Part shown: positions 55,718 to 64,000 of the stretch, piece by piece
Numbering within the stretch: the first letter of the stretch is position 1
How the letters are laid out: each line of letters starts with the position of its first letter
Assembly: GCA_030748575.1 (NCBI GenBank)
Contig: JASMLR010000002.1
Span: forward strand, 89,939 to 153,938
Length of the DNA stretch: 64,000 nucleotides
Source: Phycisphaerales bacterium
GTDB lineage: Bacteria; Planctomycetota; Phycisphaerae; Phycisphaerales; SM1A02
Direction of reading: 5' to 3'
Made by a program: the position numbers and the translations under genes
The notes under the pieces: model-generated
The model's input: the letters and a program-made list of their open reading frames with translations, nothing else
Database searches by the model: none
What the model was told of the DNA's origin: nothing

Positions 55718-57021
55718 CCATTGACTACGACGGCTGGATCATTCTGATCGGCGTGCTGGTGGCCGCGTGCTGCGCTATTCCGGGATCATGGCTGGTGGTG
55801 CGGGGCATGGGCATGATGGGAGATGCCATCTCCCATGCGGTTCTTCCGGGGATTGCATTGGGGTTCATGTTCAGCGGGAGCCGCTCAGGTGGATGGATGT
55901 TTCTTGGCGCTGCGTTGTCCGCGGCCGCGGCTGCGGTGTTGACCCAGACCATTCACAGGTGGGGGCGGGTTGAGCGAGGCGCCGCGATGGGCCTGGTGTT
56001 CACGACGTTCTTCTCGCTCGGACTTCTGCTGATCGTCCAGACGGCTGACAGCGTTGACCTTGATCCAAACTGTGTGCTCTATGGGTCCATCGAGTTGGCC
56101 CCACTCGACACGCTTTCGATGGGCGGGGTGGATGTGCCTCGCATGATTGTCCCACTCGGACTGGTGCTGGCGGCCAATGTTCTGGTGACGATCGTGCTGT
56201 ACAAGGAACTGCTGGCAAGTTCCTTTGATGCAGCGCTCGCCACCGCCCAGGGCTTCAGTGCCCGGTGGCTTCACCTCGGGCTCATGGTGCTCACGGCCGC
56301 GACGTGCGTGGCATGTTTCGAGGCTGTCGGGAGCATCATCACCGTGGCCTTGCTCGTGGCCCCTCCTGCAGCGGCGCTGCTGCTCACCAGACACATGCGA
56401 TGGGTCATCGTGTGGGCGACTGTGCTGGGCAGTCTGGCGGCGGTGGTCGGGCACGTGTCTGCGGTGACGGTCCCTGGATGGATCCTGGCAGCGCCGCTGG
56501 ATACATCCTCGGCCGGCATGATGGCTGTGGCCGCCGCGGGCATCTTTCTGCTCGTGGCCCTCGTGGCGCCCGGGCGAGGGGTGCTGATGCGGCGGATGGC
56601 GGCGCGGCGCGATGCCATGCAGATTGCCATCGAGGACGCGCTCGGGCTGCTCTTTCGGCTGGAGGAGCGATCTGTCCACGCCAGCCGGGCGGAGGTTGAG
56701 GAACTCCTGCGTTCAGACGTGCGGGTGGGATCCCGACTGGGGGCGGTGCTTGGCCGGCTTCGCCGCGGCGCCCTGGTCGCCCTGCACCAGGACACCTGGC
56801 GGCTGACGGACCACGGCAGGGCGGAGGCCAGAACGCTGGTGCGGGCGCACCGACTGTGGGAAACCTATCTGGCGGGCCACGCGAGTATTCCTGACAGCCA
56901 CCTCCACGCGGCGGCGGAGCGGCTTGAGCACGTCAGCGACGCGGCCGTCGCCGAAGCGCTGGAGGCTGAGGTGGGGCAGACGAGGGATGATCCTCACGGC
57001 CGACCAATCCCGCCGGGTTGA
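55714..57021 (+). CDS. mntD: Second metal ABC transporter permease, also with DtxR-like C-terminus
   Basis: 435 residues. ABC-3 permease in residues 1-290 (GSWLVVRGMGMMGDAISHAVLPGIALGFMF, KELLASSFDAALATAQGFSARWLHLGLMVLTAATCVACFEAVGSIITVALLVAPPAAALLL). From about residue 298 comes a winged-helix-like part (EDALGLLFRLEERSVHASRAEVEELLRSDVRVGSRLGAVLGRLRRGALVALHQDTWRLTDHGRAEA) and HRLWETYLAGHASIPDSHLHAAAERLEHVSDAAV, with His396, Glu405 and His406 at exactly the positions of mntC. Both permeases thus share the fusion. Last gene of the operon by spacing. Confidence 0.85.
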   Translation: MTIDYDGWIILIGVLVAACCAIPGSWLVVRGMGMMGDAISHAVLPGIALGFMFSGSRSGGWMFLGAALSAAAAAVLTQTIHRWGRVERGAAMGLVFTTFFSLGLLLIVQTADSVDLDPNCVLYGSIELAPLDTLSMGGVDVPRMIVPLGLVLAANVLVTIVLYKELLASSFDAALATAQGFSARWLHLGLMVLTAATCVACFEAVGSIITVALLVAPPAAALLLTRHMRWVIVWATVLGSLAAVVGHVSAVTVPGWILAAPLDTSSAGMMAVAAAGIFLLVALVAPGRGVLMRRMAARRDAMQIAIEDALGLLFRLEERSVHASRAEVEELLRSDVRVGSRLGAVLGRLRRGALVALHQDTWRLTDHGRAEARTLVRAHRLWETYLAGHASIPDSHLHAAAERLEHVSDAAVAEALEAEVGQTRDDPHGRPIPPG

Positions 57022-57068
57022 GTCGGTCCACCAATGGTGACGCGTGGCAGGCGATAGGATGCGGCCCC

Positions 57069-58514
57069 ATGGCACTCCCCTGGAAGGCGGCCCCAACTGG
57101 CTATGACGAAGCGTTGGCAGCGAACGACACCGCGCGGGGGCTCTATCGGTCTGTGATCGAGACGCTCGGAGACTTTGACGCCGCCGACGTTCGCCGCCGA
57201 GAGGAACTGCAGGAAGTGTCTCTTGTCAATCAGGGGATCACGTTCACGGTCTACGGTGAAGAAGAGGGTACGGAGCGGACGTTCCCGTTTGATTTCGTTC
57301 CGCGGATCATCGGCTCGGATGAGTGGGAGTCGCTTGAGAAGGGCCTGGTGCAGCGTGTCACCGCCATCAATCTGTTCCTTGAGGACGTCTACGGTGACCA
57401 GCGGTGCCTGCGTGAAGGCGTGGTTCCGTTTGATCTTGTGCTTTCGCGGAGCGACTTCAGGCGTGAGTTGATTGGGACACGGCCGAGGCACGGCGTGTTC
57501 ACTCACATCACTGGAGTTGACCTGCTGCGAGGCGAGCAGGGAGAGTTTCTCGTTCTCGAGGACAACTGCCGGTGCCCGAGCGGCGTCTCGTACGTGCTGG
57601 AGAATCGCAACCTGCTCTCCCGGGTGTTCCCGGAGATCTTTGCGAACTATGGCGTGCGGCCTGTCGATTCCTACCCGCAGATGTTGCTCGATGCGCTCAA
57701 GTTCTCGGCGCCGCGCGGGCGTGAGCGGCCTTCGGTGGCCGTGCTGACGCCCGGTCTCAACAACAGCGCCTACTTTGAGCACTCGTTTCTCGCCCGTGAA
57801 ATGGGCGTGCCCCTGGTGGAGGGACGTGACCTCATTGTTGAGAATGATCAGGTCTCCATGCGAACCACACGCGGCCGTCAGCGGGTGGACGTGCTGTACC
57901 GCCGCGTGGACGATGCGTTTCTGGATCCGGTTGTTTTCAACGCGGGCAGCCTGCTTGGTGTGCCGGGGCTCATCCATGCCTGGCGTGCGGGCAACATCAC
58001 GATTGCCAATGCGCCGGGGGCGGGCGTGGCGGATGACAAGTCCATCTATCCCTGGATGCCCGACATCATTCGGTTCTTCCTCGACGAAGAACCGCTGCTG
58101 GCGCAGGTTCACACCCTGATAGGGCGGAAGCCTGATGACGCCGCCTACATTCGCGAGCACCTCTCGGAACTCGTTGTCAAACTGACCGATGGTGCGGGCG
58201 GCTACGGCATGCTGGTTGGCCCGACTGCATCGTCGGCCGAGATCGCCGAGTTCGCTACCGTCTTCGAGGAGAGGCCTGAAGCCTACATTGCCCAACCGCT
58301 GGTCGAGTTTTCCTCCCACCCGACCTGGACCGGGGACGGGTATGCGCCTCGTCGCGTCGACATGCGACCGTTTGTGTTGTACGGAGAGTCGATACGCGTC
58401 CTTCCCGGTGGACTCACCCGGGTGGCATTGCAGGAAGGCTCCTACGTTGTCAACTCTTCCCAGGGAGGTGGCAGCAAGGACACGTGGGTGCTCGCGGAGG
58501 AACTCCTGCGATGA
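57069..58514 (+). CDS. Circularly permuted type 2 ATP-grasp protein
   Basis: 481 residues from the ATG at 57069; an earlier TTG frame start overlaps mntD and is less likely. Typical blocks are FTVYGEEEGTERTFPFDFVPRIIGSDEWESLEKGLVQRVTAINLFLEDVYGDQ, LLRGEQGEFLVLEDNCRCPSGVSYVLENR, and a C-terminal KLTDGAGGYGMLVGP with PRRVDMRPFVLYGE. The family is found in a fixed cluster with an alpha-E protein and a transglutaminase, as here, and is thought to make peptide-like bonds on an unknown substrate. Confidence 0.92.
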   Translation: MALPWKAAPTGYDEALAANDTARGLYRSVIETLGDFDAADVRRREELQEVSLVNQGITFTVYGEEEGTERTFPFDFVPRIIGSDEWESLEKGLVQRVTAINLFLEDVYGDQRCLREGVVPFDLVLSRSDFRRELIGTRPRHGVFTHITGVDLLRGEQGEFLVLEDNCRCPSGVSYVLENRNLLSRVFPEIFANYGVRPVDSYPQMLLDALKFSAPRGRERPSVAVLTPGLNNSAYFEHSFLAREMGVPLVEGRDLIVENDQVSMRTTRGRQRVDVLYRRVDDAFLDPVVFNAGSLLGVPGLIHAWRAGNITIANAPGAGVADDKSIYPWMPDIIRFFLDEEPLLAQVHTLIGRKPDDAAYIREHLSELVVKLTDGAGGYGMLVGPTASSAEIAEFATVFEERPEAYIAQPLVEFSSHPTWTGDGYAPRRVDMRPFVLYGESIRVLPGGLTRVALQEGSYVVNSSQGGGSKDTWVLAEELLR

Positions 58515-59461
58515 GCGTCATGCTGTCGAGATCCGCTGAGAACATCTACTGGATGGGGCGATACCTGGAGCGGGGCGCCAATCTGTGCCGCATGCTGCAG
58601 GTGGCCGAGCAACTGACTGTCGAGATTCGCGGTCTGGCGCCGGACGAGGCGGTGGGATTCTGGGCTGGCTTCGCGGATGTGTATCCGGGGTCTCCTCCTT
58701 TCGATGAGGGCATCGATGTTGACGCTGCCCGCATGGCCGGTTTGCACGCCTGGCTGCTCGGGCAGGGCAACGTACTCTCCGTCGCCACCTCGGTTCATCA
58801 CGCCAGAGAGAACGCTCGGGCCATTCGGGAGTACCTCACTCGGGAAGTCTTTGAGCAGATCAACGAGTGCTGGCTCCGGCTCGACGCGGGGCTGCGGGGT
58901 GAGGCCGGGCCCGATGTTCTGCTCGGGCAGGTGCAGCAGGCAATCTTCGGGATCGGCGGCACCATCAGCCGCACCCTGATTCGTGACGAAGCCTGGGTCT
59001 TTCTCGACGTGGGCGTCATGTTGGAGCGGGTGTACCGCGTGCTGCTTCTGCTTCGCCACAGGCTTCCGATGCTCATGGCGACGCCTGATGACATCGACAT
59101 CCCCGTGCATCATGCGTTGCTTCGAGCCGTGTTGCGATCGGCAGGCTCGCTTGAGAATTACCGCCGGGTTCACGGAGCGGCACTGTCACCACGACAGGTC
59201 TGGAGTTTCCTGTTCTTCGATCAGTTGTGTCCCCACAGCGTTGCATTCGGGATCTCCAACATGCAGGAGGACCTCGCCGGAATCGAGCGGGGCGGCGTGC
59301 TTACCGATGCGGCCATGCAGGTGGGGCGGCTGGCCTCGCAGTTGCGGTACGAGGCGCAGGATCTACTGGGCCGCCACGATTTCTCGGCCGTTTGCGACGG
59401 GCTTGCGGCAGACGTCGATCGAATTCATGAGTCGCTCACACGGTTGTACTTCACGGTATAG
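58511..59461 (+). CDS. Alpha-E domain protein (DUF403)
   Basis: 316 residues from the ATG at 58511, overlapping the previous stop (ATGA). It starts MSVMLSRSAENIYWMGRYLERGANLCRML, the DUF403/alpha-E signature, and continues as a helical bundle with TSVHHARENARAIREYL, FLDVGVMLERVYRVLLLLRHRLP and FLFFDQLCPHSVAF. It is the standard partner of the permuted ATP-grasp protein upstream. Confidence 0.93.
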   Translation: MSVMLSRSAENIYWMGRYLERGANLCRMLQVAEQLTVEIRGLAPDEAVGFWAGFADVYPGSPPFDEGIDVDAARMAGLHAWLLGQGNVLSVATSVHHARENARAIREYLTREVFEQINECWLRLDAGLRGEAGPDVLLGQVQQAIFGIGGTISRTLIRDEAWVFLDVGVMLERVYRVLLLLRHRLPMLMATPDDIDIPVHHALLRAVLRSAGSLENYRRVHGAALSPRQVWSFLFFDQLCPHSVAFGISNMQEDLAGIERGGVLTDAAMQVGRLASQLRYEAQDLLGRHDFSAVCDGLAADVDRIHESLTRLYFTV

Positions 59462-59467
59462 AGACGC

Positions 59468-60427
59468 ATGCTGCTTGGAATTGAACATCATCTGCGTTTT
59501 GAATACTCGGCCTTTGTCCGTGAATCGCATATCGAGATTCGCGTGGAACCTCGCGTGCTCCCGGGGCAGGCGCTTCATGACTTCGATCTGGCAATCGGAC
59601 CGCACGCGCAGCCAAGCCGTCACGAAGACTGGCTTGGCAATTCCATGCACTGGTTCTCGATCACCGACTATCACGATCGCGTCGAGGTCGCGTGTCGATC
59701 ACTGGTGGAAACGAGCCCCCCGGAGATCGACCCGCAGACGCTCGAAGCGGCCATTGACGGCCTGCCCGATCGGCGGGACACATGGGACTTTCTTCAGTTC
59801 GGAGGTCCCGTCGTCCGGAGTGAGCGGCTCTCGCTGCTGTCGGAGGAACTGGAGCTCCCTGCCTGCGAGACCGTGGGTGAAGTCATCGGACGGCTCGCCG
59901 GCTCGCTCAAGGGCCGCATTGCGTATCGACCGCTGGTCACGCATGCCCATTCGACCAGTGACGATGCGCTTGAGGCGGAAGCGGGCGTCTGTCAGGACTT
60001 CGCTCACATCGCGTTGGGCCTCCTGCGTCTCCGCGGCGTTCCATGCCGCTACGTCAACGGATACTTGCATGTGGAGAACGCCTCTCGCCCATCGGAGAGC
60101 CATGCATGGATTGAAGTATGGACACCTCAGCATGGTTGGATCGGCTTCGATCCAACGCATGCCTGCAGCGTGGGCGAGCGGCATGTCGTGATCGCGTACG
60201 GCCGGAGCTACGTCGATGTGCCGCCGAACCGCGGCATCTTTCGAGGCGCGGCCGAAGAGTCACTGACCGTCGAAGTGAGAACGAGCCCGATGCAGCGCCG
60301 CGAGCGGCACCAGGCCGGCGCGCCGCTCATCATGGATGTGCCCGTCTTCGCAGAGCCGCCGGACCGCGTCGCCGCCCATGAGCAGCGGGGCGATGAGGCC
60401 GCTGCGCAGCAGCAGCAACAGCAGTAG
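59468..60427 (+). CDS. Transglutaminase-like cysteine protease family protein
   Basis: 319 residues. An N-terminal transglutaminase-associated beta domain (HHLRFEYSAFVRESHIEIRVEPRVLPGQALHDFDLAI) precedes the papain-like core with Cys175 (GVCQDFAH), His212 (SHAWIEVW) and Asp228 (GFDPTHACSVGERHVVIAYGRSYVDVPP), the full catalytic triad. The C-terminus ends in six Gln after Ala/Arg-rich sequence, longer than most homologs. Third gene of the ATP-grasp/alpha-E/transglutaminase cassette; may cleave or crosslink the product of the ATP-grasp step (inference). Confidence 0.93.
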   Translation: MLLGIEHHLRFEYSAFVRESHIEIRVEPRVLPGQALHDFDLAIGPHAQPSRHEDWLGNSMHWFSITDYHDRVEVACRSLVETSPPEIDPQTLEAAIDGLPDRRDTWDFLQFGGPVVRSERLSLLSEELELPACETVGEVIGRLAGSLKGRIAYRPLVTHAHSTSDDALEAEAGVCQDFAHIALGLLRLRGVPCRYVNGYLHVENASRPSESHAWIEVWTPQHGWIGFDPTHACSVGERHVVIAYGRSYVDVPPNRGIFRGAAEESLTVEVRTSPMQRRERHQAGAPLIMDVPVFAEPPDRVAAHEQRGDEAAAQQQQQQ

Positions 60428-60477
60428 CAACGGCAGTCACAAAGCCAAGCGCAGACATCAGGCAACCGAAAAGCAGA

Positions 60478-60508
60478 ACCGCCCCCCGACCGGTGGCCGG
60501 GGGGCGGT
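60478..60508. terminator. Bidirectional terminator between convergent genes
   Basis: An 11-bp stem (ACCGCCCCCCG / CGGGGGGCGGT) with a 9-base loop, 50 bp after the transglutaminase stop and 20 bp after the stop of the convergent minus-strand gene. The T-rich tail is on the minus strand side (TTCTGCTTTT), so it fits best as terminator of that gene. Confidence 0.6.
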
Positions 60509-60528
60509 GTCCGGAGATCAGTACCGCA

Positions 60529-62835
60529 TCACTCGGTGATGCAGTAGTTCAGGCTGAAGACCTCGGCGATCCACCCGGTGCCGTCATCGATCGCCGACGC
60601 GCCGGCGCCAGATGCGGTGGACGACATCCAGAGGAACCAGCACTCGCCTTGACCGGAGCTGGTCGAAGCGACCGACACCCAGTCGACGCTGCCGGCATAC
60701 CCCATGTCGAAGGTCCAGCCGTGCAGCGCGTAGGCGCCCGCGTAGACCAGATCGGTCCCCGCATAGGTGCCGCCTGCCCCGGTGGCCAGATCGGCGCCTG
60801 GGAGCCCGCCGCCGTCAGACATGAGTGACCACTGCATGCCCATGTCAGCCGCGGCGCCGCATTCGGACCAGCCACCGCTGTAAGCCAGCGCGAGGCCGTA
60901 CACGGTGCACTGCGACACGGACGGAGCCGTGACGCCCATCGCTCGGAGATACCCGGACCCGGTGTCCGATGTACCTGCGGTCCAGGAGTCGTCGATGCCG
61001 AGCGGGTCTTCACCGTTGCCGGTGTTGCAAGGCTCGAAGGCCGCGGGACAGGCGTAGGTGGCGCAGGACTCGCCGGAGACGTAGGTGCCGCCGAGCGAAG
61101 CGCAATCGGTGGGATCAAGATCGCCGACGCACTCGGTGAGCACGCAGCAGGCCGCGGCCGGCGCCGCAGCACCGGTGAGCGTGACCGAGTACTCGTTGAG
61201 GCCCGTGGAGCACGGGTTGGTACCACCGTCGAAGTTGAATCCGACCCAGACGCTGTAGTTGCCGCCTGCAGGCAAGGTCACCGTTGTGGTGCCTTCCTCG
61301 TACGGCGCGACGACGAAGTAATCGACGAAGGCCAGGGCGTCGTTGTCGACGATACCCATGACCAGGTCCATTTCACCGCCACCGGAGATCGTCCACTCGC
61401 CGCCGGCCGAGTTGTCGAACAGGTACCAGTCGGTGTCGCGGTAGGTCGCGTCTGCGCCACCGTCGCATCCGATGCAGGTGTAGGTCGACATCAGGCCGCA
61501 GATCGTCTCGCCGTTGGCGATGGCGCCGAAGGCAGGTGGATCCACGTTCATGCCGCCGTTGGGGTCTGCATTGGGATCGGTCGTGTCTTCCTGACACGGC
61601 ACGCCCTCGGACGTCGAGCCGCCCGGGCACCCTTCCCAGCCGCAGCTGGTCGTGGCGCAGTCGGTCCCGCTGCCCATGTAGGTGCCGCCGAAGTCGCTGC
61701 AGTCTGTCGGCAGGAGGCCGTCCAGGCAGTCGGTATTCGTGATGCAGCACGCACCAGGCGATGGCTGCGGGCAATTGGCCGCAGCGCAGTCCACGCCGTC
61801 ACCGGCGTAGGTTCCGCCGGCGACCGTGCACTCGGCAGGGGTGCCTTCCGTGCAGGAGCCGTCGATGTAGCAGCAGGCGCCCGCGTGGCACTCGCTGCAG
61901 TCCGAGTCGGCGCCAAGCCAGTCGGCAGCGCAGTCCTCTTCCAGGACGTCATCATCGCAGCCGGAGATACCGAAGCAGCAGGCGCCTCGGGGGCGGCAAT
62001 CCTCGCCGAAGGCGCCGATGACGGTCAGAAGGTCGTCCACCGTCACAGCGCAGTCGCCTGCGGGCTCCGGCCAGCAGTCGCCGGTCGGGCGATAGGTGCC
62101 GTCGCCGATCTCGCCAAACGTTCCGATGGTTGCGAGCACATCGTTCACGTCCACAATGCCGTCGGGCTCACCGGCGGGTCCGGAGACGTCCGCAGGACAG
62201 GGTGGAAGCGGAACGGCACACGGGTCGCCGGTGCCGCCCATGACGCGATATGCGAGGTTGTTGGTGCCGGTCTGCCAGTTGTCCGGCATGCCGAAGCCGC
62301 CGCCGGGGTTGGCCTGCCAGCAGTTGAGGTCGCCGATGAACGACACCGCAATGCCCGTCTGGCCGTTGACCGCGAACTCATTACCCGGGATGACCGAGAC
62401 GTACTGGGTGCCTGCGGCCAGCGACCACACGGCTTCCACCGTGACGACGTCGCCAAACGCCTGCCCGGTCCAATCTGGATCGAGCGTGACTGCCGCATCG
62501 ACAGACGCATAGCCGACAAGGCTCGCTGCCGCGTCCTCGACCGCCATATAGAAGTTCACTTGAAGGCCGTTGACCCCGTCGATGCCGGCGTAGCCGTTCC
62601 AACCTGAAATGCAGGCGGACACGGCCGATGCTGCCGAGCCGGAGCCATTGTCAAAGTCATCGATCGCCGCGATGTCGTAGACCGAATAGGCGGCCTCAAA
62701 GTACTGCGATGCGAGGATGTTACTGGAGTCCATGTCGGCGCCGTTGTTGGCCCCGATCTGGTCCATCAGTGGCGTTCCCGCCGTGGCGGAGGCGGCCACG
62801 GTGGCGGCGCCCGCGAAAGCAAAGGTCTTGAACAT
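60529..62835 (-). CDS. Large exported multidomain protein with dockerin-like and GACC repeats
   Basis: 768 residues from the ATG at 62835, with AGGAG before it and signal MFKTFAFAGAATVAASATA. An N-terminal beta-rich domain of about 210 residues is followed by two dockerin-like EF-hand segments (PDGIVDVNDVLATIGTFG, CAVTVDDLLTVIGAFG), three tandem Cys-rich units of about 37 residues (GACCFGISGC, GACCYIDGSC, GACCITNTDC, residues about 282-398), a PPC-like beta domain (TYRDTDWYLFDNSAGGEWTISG... VGFNFDGGTNPC, to about 555), a fourth unit (AACCVLTEC), and a 165-residue C-terminal domain. Function unknown; the layout suggests a cell-surface or secreted adhesive or binding protein. Confidence 0.75.
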   Translation of the reverse strand: MFKTFAFAGAATVAASATAGTPLMDQIGANNGADMDSSNILASQYFEAAYSVYDIAAIDDFDNGSGSAASAVSACISGWNGYAGIDGVNGLQVNFYMAVEDAAASLVGYASVDAAVTLDPDWTGQAFGDVVTVEAVWSLAAGTQYVSVIPGNEFAVNGQTGIAVSFIGDLNCWQANPGGGFGMPDNWQTGTNNLAYRVMGGTGDPCAVPLPPCPADVSGPAGEPDGIVDVNDVLATIGTFGEIGDGTYRPTGDCWPEPAGDCAVTVDDLLTVIGAFGEDCRPRGACCFGISGCDDDVLEEDCAADWLGADSDCSECHAGACCYIDGSCTEGTPAECTVAGGTYAGDGVDCAAANCPQPSPGACCITNTDCLDGLLPTDCSDFGGTYMGSGTDCATTSCGWEGCPGGSTSEGVPCQEDTTDPNADPNGGMNVDPPAFGAIANGETICGLMSTYTCIGCDGGADATYRDTDWYLFDNSAGGEWTISGGGEMDLVMGIVDNDALAFVDYFVVAPYEEGTTTVTLPAGGNYSVWVGFNFDGGTNPCSTGLNEYSVTLTGAAAPAAACCVLTECVGDLDPTDCASLGGTYVSGESCATYACPAAFEPCNTGNGEDPLGIDDSWTAGTSDTGSGYLRAMGVTAPSVSQCTVYGLALAYSGGWSECGAAADMGMQWSLMSDGGGLPGADLATGAGGTYAGTDLVYAGAYALHGWTFDMGYAGSVDWVSVASTSSGQGECWFLWMSSTASGAGASAIDDGTGWIAEVFSLNYCITE

Positions 62836-62929
62836 GCTGATACTCCTTCTCGTCTGCTCCAAGTGTCCCTGAACGAGTGCGGACGAAGGCCCACACCCCC
62901 GCCCGGGTTGTTCCCCCGAGGCTACCGGG

Positions 62930-63898
62930 TTAGTTCCGTTCTGCGAAGCCCCGGCGTGGGCAAATTCCCCTTGAAAGATCTATTGCTGCCATTTTGAGCG
63001 TCTCAGGCAGGTCCGGCGACTGGTATTGAAAGCCCACGGCCTGAAGGGCGTGAGCCCGACACCGCTGGCTTGCCAGCAGTACCTCGCGGGCCAGACCTCC
63101 AGCAAGGCACCGCAAGGCAGGTGCCGGAGCCGGGAGCCAAGCGCGACGACTGAACGCGGCGGCGAGCGCTGCGGTGAAGTCACGGTTTGTGATCGGTTCG
63201 GGCGTGACCGCGTTGACCGGGCCGGTCAGCCGCGGATCCGTCACGCTCCGCCGAATGACCTCGACCACATCGGGAAGCGCGATCCAACTGATCCACTGCG
63301 ATCCATCACCCAAACGACCGCCGAGGCCGCGGCGAAAGAGCGGAGCCATCTTGGCGACGGCGCCGCCAGGCCCGATCACCATGCCCAGCCGCAGCACGAC
63401 TCGCCGCACGCCGAGGTGATCCAGGCCAGCCGCTGCGTGTTCCCAGTCTGCGCAGAGGTCCGCCAGAAAGCCGCTTCCCTTGGGGTCGGATTCGACCAGC
63501 CATCGGTCTCCCTGATCGCCGTACCACCCGATGGCGGCGCACTGCACGAAGGCGGCCGGTGGGCGGCGGAGGCGGGCGATGGCCGCCGAGAGGTTTCGGC
63601 TCGCGTCTACGCGGCTGGACCGCAGCACGGCCTTTCGGGCGGAGGTCCAGCGGCGGTCAGCGATGCCAGCGCCGGCGCAGTGGATGAGCCCGTCGAGCCC
63701 TTCCAGACGCGGGTCGGCCTGGTCCGGCGAACTGGGATCCCACGCCGGGGTGTCGCCGGTGCCCGGTCGGCCTCTTCGCACGCGGCGCACGTCGTGCCCC
63801 TGTAGTCGGAGCGACCGGACAGCGGCGTCGCCGATGAATCCGGAACTCCCCGTCACTGCAAGACGCAGGCCGGGGCTCACACTGGAAGCCGCGTGCAT
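62930..63898 (-). CDS. TIGR01777-family NAD-dependent epimerase (SDR)
   Basis: 322 residues. Extended short-chain dehydrogenase fold with LAVTGSSGFIGDAAVRSLRLQGHDV at the nucleotide site, LIHCAGAGIADRRWTSARKAVLRSSRVDASRNLSAAI, the active-site region QCAAIGWYGDQGDRWLVE, VLRLGMVIGPGGAVAKMAPLFRRGLGGRLGDGSQWISWI and NAVTPEPITNRDFTAAL. These are marks of the YfcH/TIGR01777 group, sometimes annotated as cell-division inhibitors. Substrate unknown. It is 95 bp upstream of the exported multidomain gene on the same strand. Confidence 0.92.
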   Translation of the reverse strand: MHAASSVSPGLRLAVTGSSGFIGDAAVRSLRLQGHDVRRVRRGRPGTGDTPAWDPSSPDQADPRLEGLDGLIHCAGAGIADRRWTSARKAVLRSSRVDASRNLSAAIARLRRPPAAFVQCAAIGWYGDQGDRWLVESDPKGSGFLADLCADWEHAAAGLDHLGVRRVVLRLGMVIGPGGAVAKMAPLFRRGLGGRLGDGSQWISWIALPDVVEVIRRSVTDPRLTGPVNAVTPEPITNRDFTAALAAAFSRRAWLPAPAPALRCLAGGLAREVLLASQRCRAHALQAVGFQYQSPDLPETLKMAAIDLSRGICPRRGFAERN

Positions 63899-63946
63899 AT
63901 GCCAGAACGATACCGGCGGCCCGAAGGTGCCGCGCGTGATCGTCGG

Positions 63947-64000
63947 TCAGGCGGCGTTGCCGAAGTCGTTGTCGGCCTCGTTCATCTCCTTGAGCTTCTG
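63947..64000 (-). CDS. 3' end of a gene cut by the window edge
   Basis: Only the last 17 codons are present, reading QKLKEMNEADNDFGNAA before a TGA. The helical, charged ending would suit a coiled-coil or PspA-like protein, but too little is here to name it. Confidence 0.4.
   Translation of the reverse strand, partial: QKLKEMNEADNDFGNAA

Overview
The window is high-GC, densely packed bacterial chromosome that reads as a member of the Planctomycetes, most likely the class Phycisphaerae. The clues are exported proteins ending in dockerin-like EF-hand pairs, a DUF1800/DUF1501 pair, very large SecA, Cys-rich GACC repeats in secreted proteins, many signal peptides and lipoboxes, and housekeeping genes typical of a Gram-negative envelope (lptE, bamD-like). 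No prophage, insertion sequence, CRISPR array or rRNA was found. The assignment is inference from protein style, not from a marker tree.

Region 1 (1-8.7 kb, all minus strand) runs copA-type P-type ATPase, DUF1800, DUF1501, HMA lipoprotein, NHL-repeat protein, YtkA/FixH-like lipoprotein and a di-heme peroxidase cut by the window edge. Gaps are 70 bp or less, so this may be one copper-related envelope operon. Region 2 (8.7-31.3 kb) holds core functions: an oversized secA with a puzzling small ORF in front, gamma-glutamyltransferase with a TIM-barrel isomerase-like protein, rpsB-tsf, pyrC, a UvrC without its HhH tail, a tandem cupredoxin with dockerin, ftsH-ppx/gppA, lptE-bamD and a FliA/WhiG-type sigma factor. 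Region 3 (31-42 kb) has an antiquitin-like aldehyde dehydrogenase, a Nudix protein, an FHA-fused GspE/PilB ATPase, a beta-helix exoprotein, the korAB 2-oxoacid:ferredoxin oxidoreductase overlapping mnmG, and tRNA-Thr.

Region 4 (42-49 kb) is accessory in feel: a divergent set of unrecognised exported proteins (714 aa; a Cys-rich 151 aa protein; a DUF1573-like protein; a 330 aa protein), tRNA-Tyr and tRNA-Pro, a frameshifted four-helix-bundle relic, a small secreted ORF, and a secreted beta-carbonic anhydrase with a perfect (GTAC)n palindrome in its leader. Region 5 (49-57 kb) contains a secreted nuclease fused to about eleven G-D-D-x-Y repeats and then the clearest regulatory system of the window: an MntR/DtxR-family repressor, a divergent promoter whose -10 is covered by one of two perfect 14-bp inverted repeats, and a four-gene Mn/Zn-type ABC importer in which both permeases carry a C-terminal DtxR-like regulator module.

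Region 6 (57-64 kb) is the circularly permuted ATP-grasp / alpha-E / transglutaminase cassette, a 768-aa exported multidomain protein with dockerin and GACC repeats, and a TIGR01777-type epimerase. The strongest candidates for unusual biology are the metal importer with regulator domains on its membrane subunits, the nuclease-repeat fusion, the copper operon with DUF1800/DUF1501, and the secA leader.
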